Positions 24,794 through 34,304 of a stretch of 64,000 nt of DNA are shown here, in pieces (the stretch's first letter is position 1; every line of letters starts with the position of its first letter). The stretch is from Pseudotabrizicola sediminis (GTDB lineage: Bacteria > Pseudomonadota > Alphaproteobacteria > Rhodobacterales > Rhodobacteraceae), in the NCBI RefSeq assembly GCF_004745575.1, contig NZ_RPEM01000003.1, forward strand, positions 310,001-374,000. The letters run 5' to 3'. The position numbers and the translations under genes were made by a program. The notes under the pieces are model-generated. The model worked only from the letters and a program-made list of their open reading frames with translations. It did not search any database and had not been told where the DNA came from.

Positions 24794-27616
24794 GTGGCGC
24801 GCCCCGCCGCCACCCGGTCACCGCTTTTGGGTGCAGCCGCTGCCACGGCTGCGCCCAAAAGCGCTTCGCCCGACATGCTTTTGTCCCACGACCGGATCAT
24901 CGACCCTGCCGCCTGTCTGGCGGTCATTGCGCAAGAACTGAGCGCTCATCCCGGCCCTGACAGCCGGGACATGCGCGGTATTGCGGTCCGCCACCTGGCA
25001 GAGGTCCGGGCGCGCGGCAATGCCGCCCTCGCCGAGGCCTTCCTCGCGCGCCCACGCGACGCCCGCGCGCTCGTGCTGGGCCAGTCGGTGCTGACCGACG
25101 GGCTGGTGCGCATCCTGCTCGATGTGGCCTGCCGCTGGCTGCACCCGCTGTCGAACCCGACCGAATCAGAGCGCATCGCCGTGGTGGCCGTGGGCGGCTA
25201 TGGCCGCGCTGAAATGGCCCCGGCCTCGGACGTAGACCTGCTGTTCCTGACGCCTTGGAAAACCACGCCCTGGGCCGAAAGTGTGGTCGAATCCATGCTT
25301 TACATGCTGTGGGACCTCAAGCTCAAGGTCGGCCACGCCACCCGCACCGTCAAGGATTGCATCCGTCTGGGACGCGAAGACATCACCATCCGCACAGCCC
25401 TTTTGGAACACCGCTTCATCGCCGGGTACGAGCCCCTGGCGACCGAGCTTGGTGACCGGCTGTGGGCGGATCTGTTCCGCAACACCGGTCCCGAATTCAT
25501 CGAATCCAAACTTGCCGAACGGGCCGAACGCCACAAACGGCAGGGCGGCCAGCGCTATCTGCTGGAACCCAATGTCAAAGAAGGCAAGGGCGGCTTGCGC
25601 GACCTGCAGACCCTGTACTGGATCGGCAAATACCTGCACCGTGTGCCCGCCGCGCGCGAACTGGTGGCCATCGGCCTGTTCCGCCCCGAAGAATACGACA
25701 CCTTCCGCACCGCCGAGGAATTCCTCTGGGCTGTCCGCTGCCACCTGCATTACATCACCGGCCGCGCCATGGACCAGCTGACTTTCGACTTGCAGGTCGA
25801 GGTCGCCGACCGCATGGGCTACCGTGACGCAAACGGCCGTCGCGCCGTTGAAATCTTCATGCAGGACTATTTCCGCCAAGCCACCCGCGTGGGCGAGTTG
25901 ACCCGCATTTTCCTGACCGAACTCGAAGCCCGTCACGCCAAGCCCGAAGCCAGCCTGTTCGGCATCTTCAAGCGCAAGAAACGGGTGCGCGAGGGCTATC
26001 GTCTGGTGCAGGGCCGTATCGACGTGATCGACGAAGTCGCCTTCCTGACCGACCCGCTGAACCTGCTGCAGATCTTCGAGGAGGCGCTGCGCACCGGGTA
26101 CTTGTTGCACCCCAATGTCATGCGGATGATCGCAGCCAATCTGGCGCTGATCGACGACACCGTGCGCGACAACCCCGAGGCGGTGCGACTGTTCACCGAC
26201 ATGCTGCTCAAACATGGCAATCCTGAACGCGCCCTGCGCCGGATGAACGAACTGGGCGTCCTGGGGGCCTTCATCCCGGACTTCGAACGCATTGTCGCCA
26301 TGATGCAGTTCAACGTCTACCACCACTACACGGTGGACGAACACATCATCCAGTGCATCTCTGTGCTGGCCCAGATCGAACGCGGCGAGCTGGTGGAGGA
26401 GCTTCCCATAGCCACCGGCATCCTGTCCGCCGGGATCAACCGCAAGGTGCTGTACGTTGCTTTGCTGCTGCATGATATCGGCAAGGGCCGCCCCGAGGAT
26501 CATTCGATCATCGGCGCTCAAATGGCCCGCCGCATAGCGCCGCGTCTTGGCCTGACCCATGACGAGACGGAAACCGTCGAATGGCTGGTACGCTACCATC
26601 TGCTGATGTCCGACATGGCGCAAAAGCGCGATATCGGTGATCCGCGCACATTGCGCGATTTCGCCAAGGCGGTGAAAACCCGCAAGCGGTTGGATCTGCT
26701 GACTGTGCTGACCGTCTGCGACATCCGCGGCGTTGGCCCCGGCACCTGGAACAACTGGAAGGCTATGCTGCTGCGCCGTTTGTATAATGAAACGGCCGGG
26801 GCGCTGGAAAACGGGCTGGAAAACATCAACCGAACCCAGCGCGAGGATGAAGGCAAAAAAGCCCTGCGCGAGGCGCTGTCCGACTGGCCGCAGGCAGATA
26901 TCCGCGCCGAACTGGCCCGGCATTACCCACCCTACTGGCAGGGTCTGCCCACCGAGACGCAGGCCGTCTTCGCCCGCCTGCTGCGCGGGCTTGCCGATGA
27001 CGAAATCCGCATCGATCTGCACCCCGAACCCGACCGCGACGCCACCCGCGCCGCATTTGCGCTGGCCGATCATCCGGGCATCTTCTCGCGTCTGGCTGGA
27101 GCCTTGGCCCTTGTCGGGGCCAATGTGGTCGACGCCCGCACCTATACCTCAAAAGACGGCTATGCCACGGCGGTGTTCTGGATGCAGGACTCTGAGGGCA
27201 AACCCTATGACGAGGCCCGCCTCCCCCGCCTGCGCGCCATGATCGACAAAACCCTGCGCGGCGAGGTTGTCGCCCGCGACGCGCTCAAAGACCGCGACAA
27301 GGTGAAAAAGCGCGACAGCGAATTCCGCTTTCCGACCCATATCATGTTCGACAACGAAGGGTCAGACATCTACACCATCATCGAGGTGGATACCCGCGAC
27401 CGGCCCGGCCTGCTGTATGATCTGACCCGCACGCTGGCCAATAACAACATCTACATCGCCTCCGCCGTGATCGCGACCTATGGCGCACAGGTGGTGGACA
27501 GCTTTTATGTGAAAGACATGTTCGGCCTGAAAATGCATGCCAAACCCAAACAGGACGCGCTGGAAAAAAAGCTGCGTCAGGCCATCCTTGAAGGCCGGGA
27601 GCGGGCCACGCAATGA
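24794..27616 (+). CDS. glnD: Bifunctional uridylyltransferase/uridylyl-removing enzyme GlnD
   Basis: Nitrogen-status sensor that uridylylates and deuridylylates PII proteins. 940 residues with the start chosen. The nucleotidyltransferase motif GGYGRAEMAPASDVDLLF is at about residue 134, the HD phosphohydrolase motif LLHDIGKG at about 558, and two ACT domains start near 760 (HPGIFSRLAGAL) and 869 (DRPGLLYDLTRTL), where glutamine is sensed. The GTG at 24794 has AAGG upstream; ATG 24875 is the alternative, shortening it by 27 residues. It overlaps murJ by 4 bases. Confidence 0.96.
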   Translation: MARPAATRSPLLGAAAATAAPKSASPDMLLSHDRIIDPAACLAVIAQELSAHPGPDSRDMRGIAVRHLAEVRARGNAALAEAFLARPRDARALVLGQSVLTDGLVRILLDVACRWLHPLSNPTESERIAVVAVGGYGRAEMAPASDVDLLFLTPWKTTPWAESVVESMLYMLWDLKLKVGHATRTVKDCIRLGREDITIRTALLEHRFIAGYEPLATELGDRLWADLFRNTGPEFIESKLAERAERHKRQGGQRYLLEPNVKEGKGGLRDLQTLYWIGKYLHRVPAARELVAIGLFRPEEYDTFRTAEEFLWAVRCHLHYITGRAMDQLTFDLQVEVADRMGYRDANGRRAVEIFMQDYFRQATRVGELTRIFLTELEARHAKPEASLFGIFKRKKRVREGYRLVQGRIDVIDEVAFLTDPLNLLQIFEEALRTGYLLHPNVMRMIAANLALIDDTVRDNPEAVRLFTDMLLKHGNPERALRRMNELGVLGAFIPDFERIVAMMQFNVYHHYTVDEHIIQCISVLAQIERGELVEELPIATGILSAGINRKVLYVALLLHDIGKGRPEDHSIIGAQMARRIAPRLGLTHDETETVEWLVRYHLLMSDMAQKRDIGDPRTLRDFAKAVKTRKRLDLLTVLTVCDIRGVGPGTWNNWKAMLLRRLYNETAGALENGLENINRTQREDEGKKALREALSDWPQADIRAELARHYPPYWQGLPTETQAVFARLLRGLADDEIRIDLHPEPDRDATRAAFALADHPGIFSRLAGALALVGANVVDARTYTSKDGYATAVFWMQDSEGKPYDEARLPRLRAMIDKTLRGEVVARDALKDRDKVKKRDSEFRFPTHIMFDNEGSDIYTIIEVDTRDRPGLLYDLTRTLANNNIYIASAVIATYGAQVVDSFYVKDMFGLKMHAKPKQDALEKKLRQAILEGRERATQ

Positions 27617-29160
27617 AGCCGATCCGCCTGATCCGCTCGATCATGGTGGTCGGCGGCTGGACGCTGCTGTCGCGCGGTGCCGGTTTCGCCCGCGACATCC
27701 TGATGGCCGCGTATCTGGGGTCCGGGCCGGTGGCGCAGGCTTTTCTGATCGCCTTTTCCCTGCCCAACATGTTCCGCCGCTTCTTTGCCGAAGGCGCGTT
27801 CAACATGGCCTTCGTGCCGATGTTCGCCAAAAAGCTGGAAGGCGGCGAGGATGCAAAGGGCTTTGCCCGCGATGCCTTCAGTGGTCTGGCCGCCATCCTG
27901 CTGGTGTTCTCGCTGCTGGGCACGCTGGCCATGCCGTGGCTGGTCTGGGCCATGGCTTCGGGCTTTGCGGGCGACGAACGCTTTGATCTGGCGGTGGTCT
28001 ATGGCCGGATAGGATTTTCTTATATCCTGTTCATCAGCCTTGTGGCGCTGCTGTCGGGCGTGCTCAACGCCTTTGGCCGCTTTACCGAAGCGTCCTTTGT
28101 GCCGGTGCTGATGAACCTGATGTTCATCGTCGCCATGCTGCTGGCCGATCGTTATGGATGGGATATGGGGCTGACACTGGCATGGACGGTGCCCGTCACC
28201 GGTGTGGCGCAACTGGCCTTCACATGGTGGGCCACTGCGCGTGTGGGCTTTGCGCCAAAGCCCGCATGGCCGAAGATGACGCCGGAACTGAAACACCTGT
28301 TCATCGTCGCGGCCCCCGCCGTTCTGGCGGGCGGGGTCATCCAGATCAACCTGCTGGTGGGCCGTCAGGTCGCCAGCTTTACCGATGGCGCGGTGGCCTG
28401 GCTGTCCTATGCCGACCGGCTGTATCAGCTGCCCCTGGGCGTGGTGGGCATCGCCATCGGCACCGTGCTCTTGCCCGACCTCTCACGCCGCCTGCGCGCG
28501 GGCGATGCGCAGGGCGGGCGCGACAGCTTCAACCGGGGCAGCGAATTTGCGATGGCGCTGACCATTCCGGCGGCGGTGGCGCTGGTGGTGATCGCCATGC
28601 CGCTTTGTGCCGTGCTGTACCAACGCGGCGCCTTTGGCGCGGATGACACCGCCAATACCGCCATGGCACTGGCGGCCTATGGTCTGGGCCTGCCCGCCTT
28701 CATGCTGCAAAAAATGCTGCAACCTCTGTATTACGCGCGCGAAGACACCAAGCGCCCGTTCCGCTATGCGGTGATCTGCATGATCGTGAATGCGGTCATC
28801 GCCATCGGGCTGATGCCGCTGATCGGCTTTGTCGCGGCGGCACTGGCCACCACCCTTTCCGCTTGGGTCATGGTCTGGCAACTCTGGCGCGGCAGCCGCG
28901 GCATGGGGCCAGCGGCGCAGTTCGACGACCGGTTCCGCGCCCGCGCATGGCGCATTCTGCTTGCCGCCTTTGGCATGGGCGCAGTGCTGTTTGGCGCGAT
29001 GACCGCCCTTGGCCCGATGCTGGGCACTGCCGGATTGCGCTATGCCGGGCTGGCCCTGCTGATCGGCGCGGGCATTGTCAGCTACTTCGCCTTCGGCGCG
29101 CTGATCGGTGCCTTCCGGCTGTCGGATTTCAGATCGGCCCTGCGCCGCCCGCGCGGCTGA
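27613..29160 (+). CDS. murJ: Lipid II flippase MurJ
   Basis: Moves lipid-linked peptidoglycan precursor across the inner membrane. 515 residues with about 14 hydrophobic spans. The start region SRGAGFARDILMAAYLGSG and NMFRRFFAEGAFNMAFVPM are the MviN/MurJ signature, with the functionally important Arg residues present. The ATG overlaps the glnD stop (ATGA), a coupling frequent in this order. Confidence 0.96.
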   Translation: MKPIRLIRSIMVVGGWTLLSRGAGFARDILMAAYLGSGPVAQAFLIAFSLPNMFRRFFAEGAFNMAFVPMFAKKLEGGEDAKGFARDAFSGLAAILLVFSLLGTLAMPWLVWAMASGFAGDERFDLAVVYGRIGFSYILFISLVALLSGVLNAFGRFTEASFVPVLMNLMFIVAMLLADRYGWDMGLTLAWTVPVTGVAQLAFTWWATARVGFAPKPAWPKMTPELKHLFIVAAPAVLAGGVIQINLLVGRQVASFTDGAVAWLSYADRLYQLPLGVVGIAIGTVLLPDLSRRLRAGDAQGGRDSFNRGSEFAMALTIPAAVALVVIAMPLCAVLYQRGAFGADDTANTAMALAAYGLGLPAFMLQKMLQPLYYAREDTKRPFRYAVICMIVNAVIAIGLMPLIGFVAAALATTLSAWVMVWQLWRGSRGMGPAAQFDDRFRARAWRILLAAFGMGAVLFGAMTALGPMLGTAGLRYAGLALLIGAGIVSYFAFGALIGAFRLSDFRSALRRPRG

Positions 29161-29174
29161 GGCGGCTCGAAAGC

Positions 29175-29200
29175 TGAAAGTGTCTTACCGGACAGTTTCA
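29175..29200. terminator. Hairpin between convergent murJ and rhomboid-like genes
   Basis: TGAAAGTGTC and GACAGTTTCA form a 10-bp stem with one mismatch and a 6-base loop, 14 bp after the murJ stop. The following ATTGTTATTAAAAGG is AT-rich. Probably a terminator for murJ. Confidence 0.4.
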
Positions 29201-29246
29201 CGGCATTGTTATTAAAAGGTTTCGACTCTTGCAGAACAGCGGACAG

Positions 29247-29933
29247 CTACCGCTGCCGCACCTTCTCCAGCACCCGCGCCCAGCCCCCCGGGCTGACCAC
29301 GAAGGACAGCACAAACCCGGTGACAAAGCCGGTCAGGTCGGCCACCCATTCATAGCCCCCCCCGAACAGCAGGCCGAACAGAAGCTGAAACGCCAGCAGG
29401 AACCCGATCAGCGTAAAGGCCCGGTATTTGTTGGCCCCGACCGCCGCCAGATTGACCCACAAGAGAAAGGTGAACCCCCCGATCAACCCATACACCGCCG
29501 GATACCCCCCGATCAGCGGGGCCTGAACCCCCGGCAGCACAAGCGTGTACACCAAGGCCCCAACGATGGCCGAGGTGAAGAAAATCAGCAGCACCGCCCA
29601 CCAGCGGAACACCTCCCCCACCATCTTTCCCAGCGCCAGCAGGATGACGACGACAAAGATCACATGGGTCAGGTTGCCATGCACGAACGGGTAGGTCACC
29701 AGCCGGTGCAGCCCATCAAGCGGGAACTGCCCGGTCTGCAAGAAATACCGCATCAGCTCGGGACGGTAGGCAAACCGCTCCAGCGCCTGCAAGCGCCAGC
29801 CGATCCCCTCCGCCCCGCCCACCAGCCCCGCCCCGGCAGCGGCCAGCACCAGTTCCAGCGCAATCATCGGCAAGGCCAGCGCCCAGACCACCAGCGGCAA
29901 CGGGTTCAGTGGGGCGGCGTTCATGTCTTGCAT
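29247..29933 (-). CDS. Rhomboid-like membrane protein, catalytic residues lost
   Basis: 228 residues, about six hydrophobic spans with the rhomboid order. The TM2 motif HGNLTHVIFV keeps His85 and His90, but the usual Asn is Val94. Where active rhomboids have GxSG, this protein has GGYPAVYG (142-149), with no Ser. The TM6 catalytic His is replaced by Asp199 (VADLTGF). It should therefore be a pseudoprotease, like Derlins and iRhoms, which bind rather than cut membrane proteins. The ATG at 29933 follows GCAGGAGAG. It is divergent from trpS. Confidence 0.8.
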   Translation of the reverse strand: MQDMNAAPLNPLPLVVWALALPMIALELVLAAAGAGLVGGAEGIGWRLQALERFAYRPELMRYFLQTGQFPLDGLHRLVTYPFVHGNLTHVIFVVVILLALGKMVGEVFRWWAVLLIFFTSAIVGALVYTLVLPGVQAPLIGGYPAVYGLIGGFTFLLWVNLAAVGANKYRAFTLIGFLLAFQLLFGLLFGGGYEWVADLTGFVTGFVLSFVVSPGGWARVLEKVRQR

Positions 29934-30020
29934 CGGGCTCTCCTGCGGGGCCAGCGCGATTGACGCCCCCTTGCCCATGGATTACGCCAGCCAGATCGCT
30001 TTATCCAGATGGAGACGACC

Positions 30021-31067
30021 ATGTCAGAGCCTTCGGCGGTCCAAACGCCGCAAGCCTTCAGCCCTCGCATCTTTTCAGGCATCCAGCCCTCGGGCGGGCT
30101 GACCCTTGGCAATTACCTCGGAGCCCTGAAACGCTTTGCCGAGAAGCAGGACGAGGGGACCCAGACGATTTACTGTCTGGTCGACATGCATGCCATCACC
30201 GTCTGGCAAGACCCGGCCAAGCTGCGCCAGCAAACCCGCGAAGGGGCTGCGGCCTTCATCGCCTCGGGCGTCGATCCGGCGCGGTCGATCCTGTTCAACC
30301 AGAGCCAGGTCAGCGCCCATGCAGAACTGGCGTGGATCTTCAACTGCGTCGCCCGCCTGGGCTGGATGAACCGGATGACCCAGTTCAAGGACAAGGCGGG
30401 CAAGAACGCCGAAGCGGCCAGCCTTGGCCTTTACGCCTATCCCGCGCTGATGGCCGCCGACATCATGGCCTATCACGCCACCCATGTGCCAGTGGGCGAG
30501 GATCAGAAGCAGCATCTGGAGCTGACCCGCGACATCGCGATCAAGTTCAACCACGACTACGGGGTGGAGTTCTTCCCTATCGTTGAACCGATGATCGAAG
30601 GGGCTGCCACCCGCGTGATGTCCTTGCGTGATGGCACCAAGAAGATGTCGAAATCCGACCCGTCGGATCAGTCGCGCATCAACCTGACCGATGATGCCGA
30701 TGCCATCGCCACCAAGATCCGCAAGGCCAAGACCGACGCGGAACCGCTTCCCGACACTCTGGACGGCCTGAAAGACCGGCCCGAGGCGCGCAATCTGGTG
30801 AACATCTACGCCGCCCTTGCCGGAATGTCGGCGGCAGAGGTGATCGTGGAGAACGCCGGTTCCCTGTTCGGAACGTTCAAACCAAAGCTGGCAGAGCTTG
30901 CGGTTTCGGTGATGGCCCCGATCACGACCGAGATGAACCGGTTGATGCAAGACCCCGCCGAGATTGACCGCATCTTGGGCGCAGGGGCAGACCGGGCCGA
31001 GGCGATTGCCCGGCCCATCCTCGACCAGGTCTACGATATCACCGGCATGATCCGGTCGCGGCGCTGA
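30021..31067 (+). CDS. trpS: Tryptophan-tRNA ligase
   Basis: Charges tRNA-Trp. 348 residues of class I architecture: the HIGH-equivalent segment [18 protein letters not shown] at the N-terminus, [32 protein letters not shown] in the Rossmann core (in overlapping pieces) and the KMSKS loop as KKMSKSDPS. The ATG at 30021 (MSEPS) has GGAGA 5 bases upstream; an ATG four codons earlier lacks one. Confidence 0.97.
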   Translation: MSEPSAVQTPQAFSPRIFSGIQPSGGLTLGNYLGALKRFAEKQDEGTQTIYCLVDMHAITVWQDPAKLRQQTREGAAAFIASGVDPARSILFNQSQVSAHAELAWIFNCVARLGWMNRMTQFKDKAGKNAEAASLGLYAYPALMAADIMAYHATHVPVGEDQKQHLELTRDIAIKFNHDYGVEFFPIVEPMIEGAATRVMSLRDGTKKMSKSDPSDQSRINLTDDADAIATKIRKAKTDAEPLPDTLDGLKDRPEARNLVNIYAALAGMSAAEVIVENAGSLFGTFKPKLAELAVSVMAPITTEMNRLMQDPAEIDRILGAGADRAEAIARPILDQVYDITGMIRSRR

Positions 31068-31073
31068 TGGTTC

Positions 31074-31096
31074 GGGGCGGTTCACGCCGCCCCTTT
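31074..31096 (+). terminator. Terminator after trpS
   Basis: GGGGCGG and CCGCCCC form a 7-bp stem with loop TTCACG, followed by TTTGAG, starting 7 bp after the trpS stop. Confidence 0.6.
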
Positions 31097-31137
31097 GAGC
31101 GCCGGAAAAGCGCAGTGCCCCCGGCGTGGGCTATGCG

Positions 31138-32202
31138 ATGCTGAAGGCAATGAAAACTCTGTCACGGGCCTTTTTGCTGTTTTTGCTGATCGGGTCTCTG
31201 GCGATGACTTTGCGGTCTGGCCTTCAGATCGCAGACAATCCGGCACTTTCCCCCATCATCGACCGCACCGCTGCCGAGATCGCGGCGCTGACCGACCGGA
31301 TGATGGCGCGCGAGGCCACGCCAGAACGGCTGGACGCGCTGATCACCGCCCGGGTGGCGGAAGAGCCGCGCAACTGGGTGGCGCTGCAGGCGCTGGCCGA
31401 GGTGTTGGCGGAACAGGGCCTCTCACTGCCCGTCGCGTACCAGCAGGCGTGGGAAGAAGACTCGGGGCTGATGGCGCTGTCAGGCGACTGCCTTGGCTGC
31501 ATCTGGGATATCAGCACCTGTTCGCTGTCCACCGCGCTGATTTGCAAAGCTCCGATCTTGCTGACTCCGGTAGAGGACTTGCGCGGCGTCGTTCGGGCGG
31601 GGGCCGATTACAGCATGGGTCAGACGGTGGATCAGCTTGACCTTGGGCTGTCGGTGGTGGGGCTTGCGGCAACGGCGGCAATTGTGGGAACGGGCGGCAC
31701 ATCGGCCACGATAAAGGCCGGGACGGCCACGATCCGGCTGGCGCGGGGGATGGGCCGGTTGTCTCCCGCGCTGACCGCGCGGGTGGCGGGGGCGGTGACC
31801 GATGGCATCCGCTGGGCCGATCTGCCAAAGGTGCGCGGCACGGATGACGCGGTGGCGCTGCTGCGGGTTGAGGCGTTCCGTCCGCTGGCCGACACCGTCA
31901 CCGACCTTGGCCGCGTAGCCGATGCGACGGGGCCGGTGTCCGCGCTGCATCTGCTGCCGCTGGTGGATGATGCGGTGGATGCGCGGCGTCTTGCACGGGC
32001 GTCCGAGGCCTTGGGGGCGCGGACCGTGTCGCGCGCCGAGGTGCTGGGCAAATCGCGGCTGCTGCGCGCGACGGTGCGGATCAGCGATACCGCTATCGGA
32101 TTGATCGCCGGGCTGGTCGGCACGCTGATCTCGCTCGCTCTGATGCTGGTGGGGGCTGTGCAGACGGCAGTGCTTCGCGGTTTGCGGCGCAGTGTCACAT
32201 GA
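31138..32202 (+). CDS. Conserved-looking membrane protein of unknown function
   Basis: 354 residues that I do not recognise. An N-terminal hydrophobic span (AFLLFLLIGSLAM) is followed by a helical part, then a four-Cys segment (GDCLGCIWDISTCS to LICKAP, about residues 115-140). Next come a Gly/Ala/Thr-rich stretch with one or two spans (LSVVGLAATAAIVGTG) and a C-terminal span (GLIAGLVGTLISLALML). Several starts are possible (GTG 31126, ATG 31138, ATG 31150); none has a strong ribosome site. It is followed by a strong terminator and stands alone. The four Cys residues could form disulfides or bind a metal. Confidence 0.7.
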   Translation: MLKAMKTLSRAFLLFLLIGSLAMTLRSGLQIADNPALSPIIDRTAAEIAALTDRMMAREATPERLDALITARVAEEPRNWVALQALAEVLAEQGLSLPVAYQQAWEEDSGLMALSGDCLGCIWDISTCSLSTALICKAPILLTPVEDLRGVVRAGADYSMGQTVDQLDLGLSVVGLAATAAIVGTGGTSATIKAGTATIRLARGMGRLSPALTARVAGAVTDGIRWADLPKVRGTDDAVALLRVEAFRPLADTVTDLGRVADATGPVSALHLLPLVDDAVDARRLARASEALGARTVSRAEVLGKSRLLRATVRISDTAIGLIAGLVGTLISLALMLVGAVQTAVLRGLRRSVT

Positions 32203-32306
32203 CTGATTCCATACCGCGCTAGCGTTTCCCCTGACGGGCGGGCCTGTCCCCCAATTCAGCTGCCTTCTGGGTCCGTCCCCGGCCCCATGCAGCCCCGCCC
32301 TTTTTG

Positions 32307-32344
32307 CCCCCGGTCTGGTCCCCTCCGGATCGGGGGGCTTTTTC
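32307..32344 (+). terminator. Strong intrinsic terminator
   Basis: CCCCCGGTCTGG and CCGGATCGGGGG form a 12-bp stem with two G-T pairs around loop TCCCCT, followed by GCTTTTTCTC. It lies about 105 bp after the unknown membrane protein gene. The rest of the 241-bp gap (32203-32443) shows no gene. Confidence 0.8.
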
Positions 32345-32443
32345 TCACAACCTCTGTGCGGTCGTGTGCCTATGTCACAAGCATCAGGCGAGGTATCTTG
32401 CTTTGAGTGCTCCGCTTATGGGGCTGACCCGAAGGAGGGCAAG

Positions 32444-32926
32444 ATGACCAGCATTCACCCCGGCACCCGCGTGGGGCATGTTCACCTGAAGGTGGCGGAC
32501 CTGGACCGCGCCATAGCGTTCTATTCCGGCATCCTGGGCTTTGGCCTGACGCAACGCCACGGCCCGCAGGCCGCGTTTCTGTCGGCGGGGGGGTACCACC
32601 ACCACATCGGGCTGAACACCTGGGAAAGTGCCGGCGGCACCCCACCACCTGCGGGGCATACCGGGCTGTATCACACCGCGTTCCTGTTTCCCGACCGCAA
32701 GGCGCTGGCGCAGGTGTTCAGGCGGCTTGTTGACGCGCGCTGGCCGATTGACGGCGCGGCGGACCATGGGGTGAGCGAGGCGGTCTATCTGACCGACCCG
32801 GATGGCAACGGGGTGGAACTGTATGTCGACCGGCCCGAGGCGGACTGGCCGCGCGATGCCAGTGGTACGCTGGCCATGGTCAACAAACGCTTTGATCTGG
32901 CGGCCCTGCTGGCCGAAGCGGAGTAG
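32444..32926 (+). CDS. VOC family protein, catechol 2,3-dioxygenase/CatE-like
   Basis: 160 residues of the vicinal oxygen chelate fold. Metal ligands look complete: His in GHVHLKVADLDRA, His in GLYHTAFLF and Glu in GVELYVDRPEADW. AGGYHHHIGLNTW is typical of the extradiol dioxygenase-like/YwbC branch. It could be a ring-cleavage dioxygenase or a lyase. The ATG at 32444 has a strong GAAGGAGG site 5-6 bases upstream; the longer open frame before it was rejected. No aromatic catabolic genes are nearby. Confidence 0.87.
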   Translation: MTSIHPGTRVGHVHLKVADLDRAIAFYSGILGFGLTQRHGPQAAFLSAGGYHHHIGLNTWESAGGTPPPAGHTGLYHTAFLFPDRKALAQVFRRLVDARWPIDGAADHGVSEAVYLTDPDGNGVELYVDRPEADWPRDASGTLAMVNKRFDLAALLAEAE

Positions 32927-32983
32927 GCCTTTACAGCGCGCTGCAAACCGCTTACGCCCGCCGGCTTGCGGTCAGGGGGCAAC

Positions 32984-34240
32984 ATGGCACAGGCACGCGT
33001 TTGCGGGGTGGATTTCGGCACCTCCAATTCCACCGTTTCGATTCCGGCGGGGTCCGGCGCAGAACTGATTGCGCTGGAAGGCGACCATGCCACCCTGCCG
33101 TCGGCGGTGTTCTGGGATGCCGAAGGCGCGCCCCCGCAGTTTGGCCGTGCCGCGATGGCTGCTTACGTCGAAGGCGATGACGGGCGGCTGATGCGCGGGC
33201 TGAAATCTGCGCTGGGGTCCGACCTCATTCACGAAAAAACCCGGGTCGGCAACCGGGCGATTGCCTTCACGCAGATCATCGGGCGCTTCTTTGGCCATCT
33301 GCGCGGCAAGCTGGAGGCCGCGCAGCCGGGGACCGATCATGTGGTTCTTGGGCGGCCCGTGCATTTCGTCGATGACGATGCGGGGGGCGACCAGGCCGCC
33401 CAGGATGTGCTGGAGGGAATTGCGCGCGAGGCGGGGTTTGCGCAGGTCGGATTCCAGTTCGAACCCATCGCAGCCGCGCTGGATTATGAAAGCCGGATCG
33501 CCGCTGAAGAACTGGTGCTGATCGTCGATATCGGCGGCGGCACGACCGACTTTTCGGTGATCCGGGTCTCGCCCGCTGGAGCGACGCGGTCTGACCGCAG
33601 CGACGACATTCTGGCCAATCACGGCTTGCGCCTTGGCGGCACCGATCTGGACCGGCTGCTGAGCCTTGACCATATCATGCCTGACCTTGGCCTTGGCTCT
33701 CTGGTGCATGGCGGCAAGGCCCCGATGCCGCAGCACTATTACCTCGATCTGGCCAGCTGGCACCGGATCAACACGATGTATGCGCCGGGTGTTGCACGTG
33801 AAATCAAAGAGTTGCGGCAGCGGGCCACCTCGCCCGATCTGCTGGACCGGCTGCTGTCGGTGCTTGATCAGCGTCAGGGCCATGCGCTCGCCATGGCGGC
33901 AGAGGCGGCGAAGATCGACCTGTCAGAGCAAGCCCAGACCAGAATTGCCATCGCCGCACTGACCGGGGGCCGCGACAAGGCGCTGTCGCGTACCGGGTTC
34001 GAGGCCACTGTGGAGCAGCCCGTTCTGCGGCTGACCTCTGGTCTGGCAGAAGTGCTGCGGCAGGCCGGGGTGACCCCGCGCGATATCGGCACAGTGTTCA
34101 TGACCGGCGGTTCGGCCAGCCTGCCGGTGCTGCGCGACGCCGTCACCCGGTGCCTGCCGGGAACCCCGATTGCCACCGGCGACATGTTCGGCAGCGTCGG
34201 CACGGGTCTCGCACTGGATGCTGCGCGACGGTTCGCCTGA
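32984..34240 (+). CDS. Hsp70 family protein (YegD-like)
   Basis: 418 residues resembling the ATPase half of Hsp70. Phosphate loop 1 is VDFGTSNSTVS, loop 2 is DIGGGTTDFSV and the adenosine motif is FMTGGSASLP. It lacks a full substrate-binding domain and lid, as in E. coli YegD, so it is probably a specialised chaperone-like ATPase. The ATG at 32984 (MAQARV) follows CAGGGGG. The universal stress protein gene follows after 64 bp on the same strand, suggesting a stress pair. Confidence 0.9.
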   Translation: MAQARVCGVDFGTSNSTVSIPAGSGAELIALEGDHATLPSAVFWDAEGAPPQFGRAAMAAYVEGDDGRLMRGLKSALGSDLIHEKTRVGNRAIAFTQIIGRFFGHLRGKLEAAQPGTDHVVLGRPVHFVDDDAGGDQAAQDVLEGIAREAGFAQVGFQFEPIAAALDYESRIAAEELVLIVDIGGGTTDFSVIRVSPAGATRSDRSDDILANHGLRLGGTDLDRLLSLDHIMPDLGLGSLVHGGKAPMPQHYYLDLASWHRINTMYAPGVAREIKELRQRATSPDLLDRLLSVLDQRQGHALAMAAEAAKIDLSEQAQTRIAIAALTGGRDKALSRTGFEATVEQPVLRLTSGLAEVLRQAGVTPRDIGTVFMTGGSASLPVLRDAVTRCLPGTPIATGDMFGSVGTGLALDAARRFA

Positions 34241-34304
34241 CGCATCGCAAGGCTTGCGAGGCCACCGGCCATCGGCCATGATGCGCCCGCTTGGGGAGAA
34301 TATC

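Noticed and set aside
25166-27073. 635-codon open frame on the minus strand
   Set aside because: It is the antisense shadow of glnD, whose domains and motifs are unmistakable. Long antisense frames are expected at this GC content.
29909-30586. 225-codon frame overlapping the start of trpS
   Set aside because: Out-of-frame with the clearly recognised trpS and without any motif.
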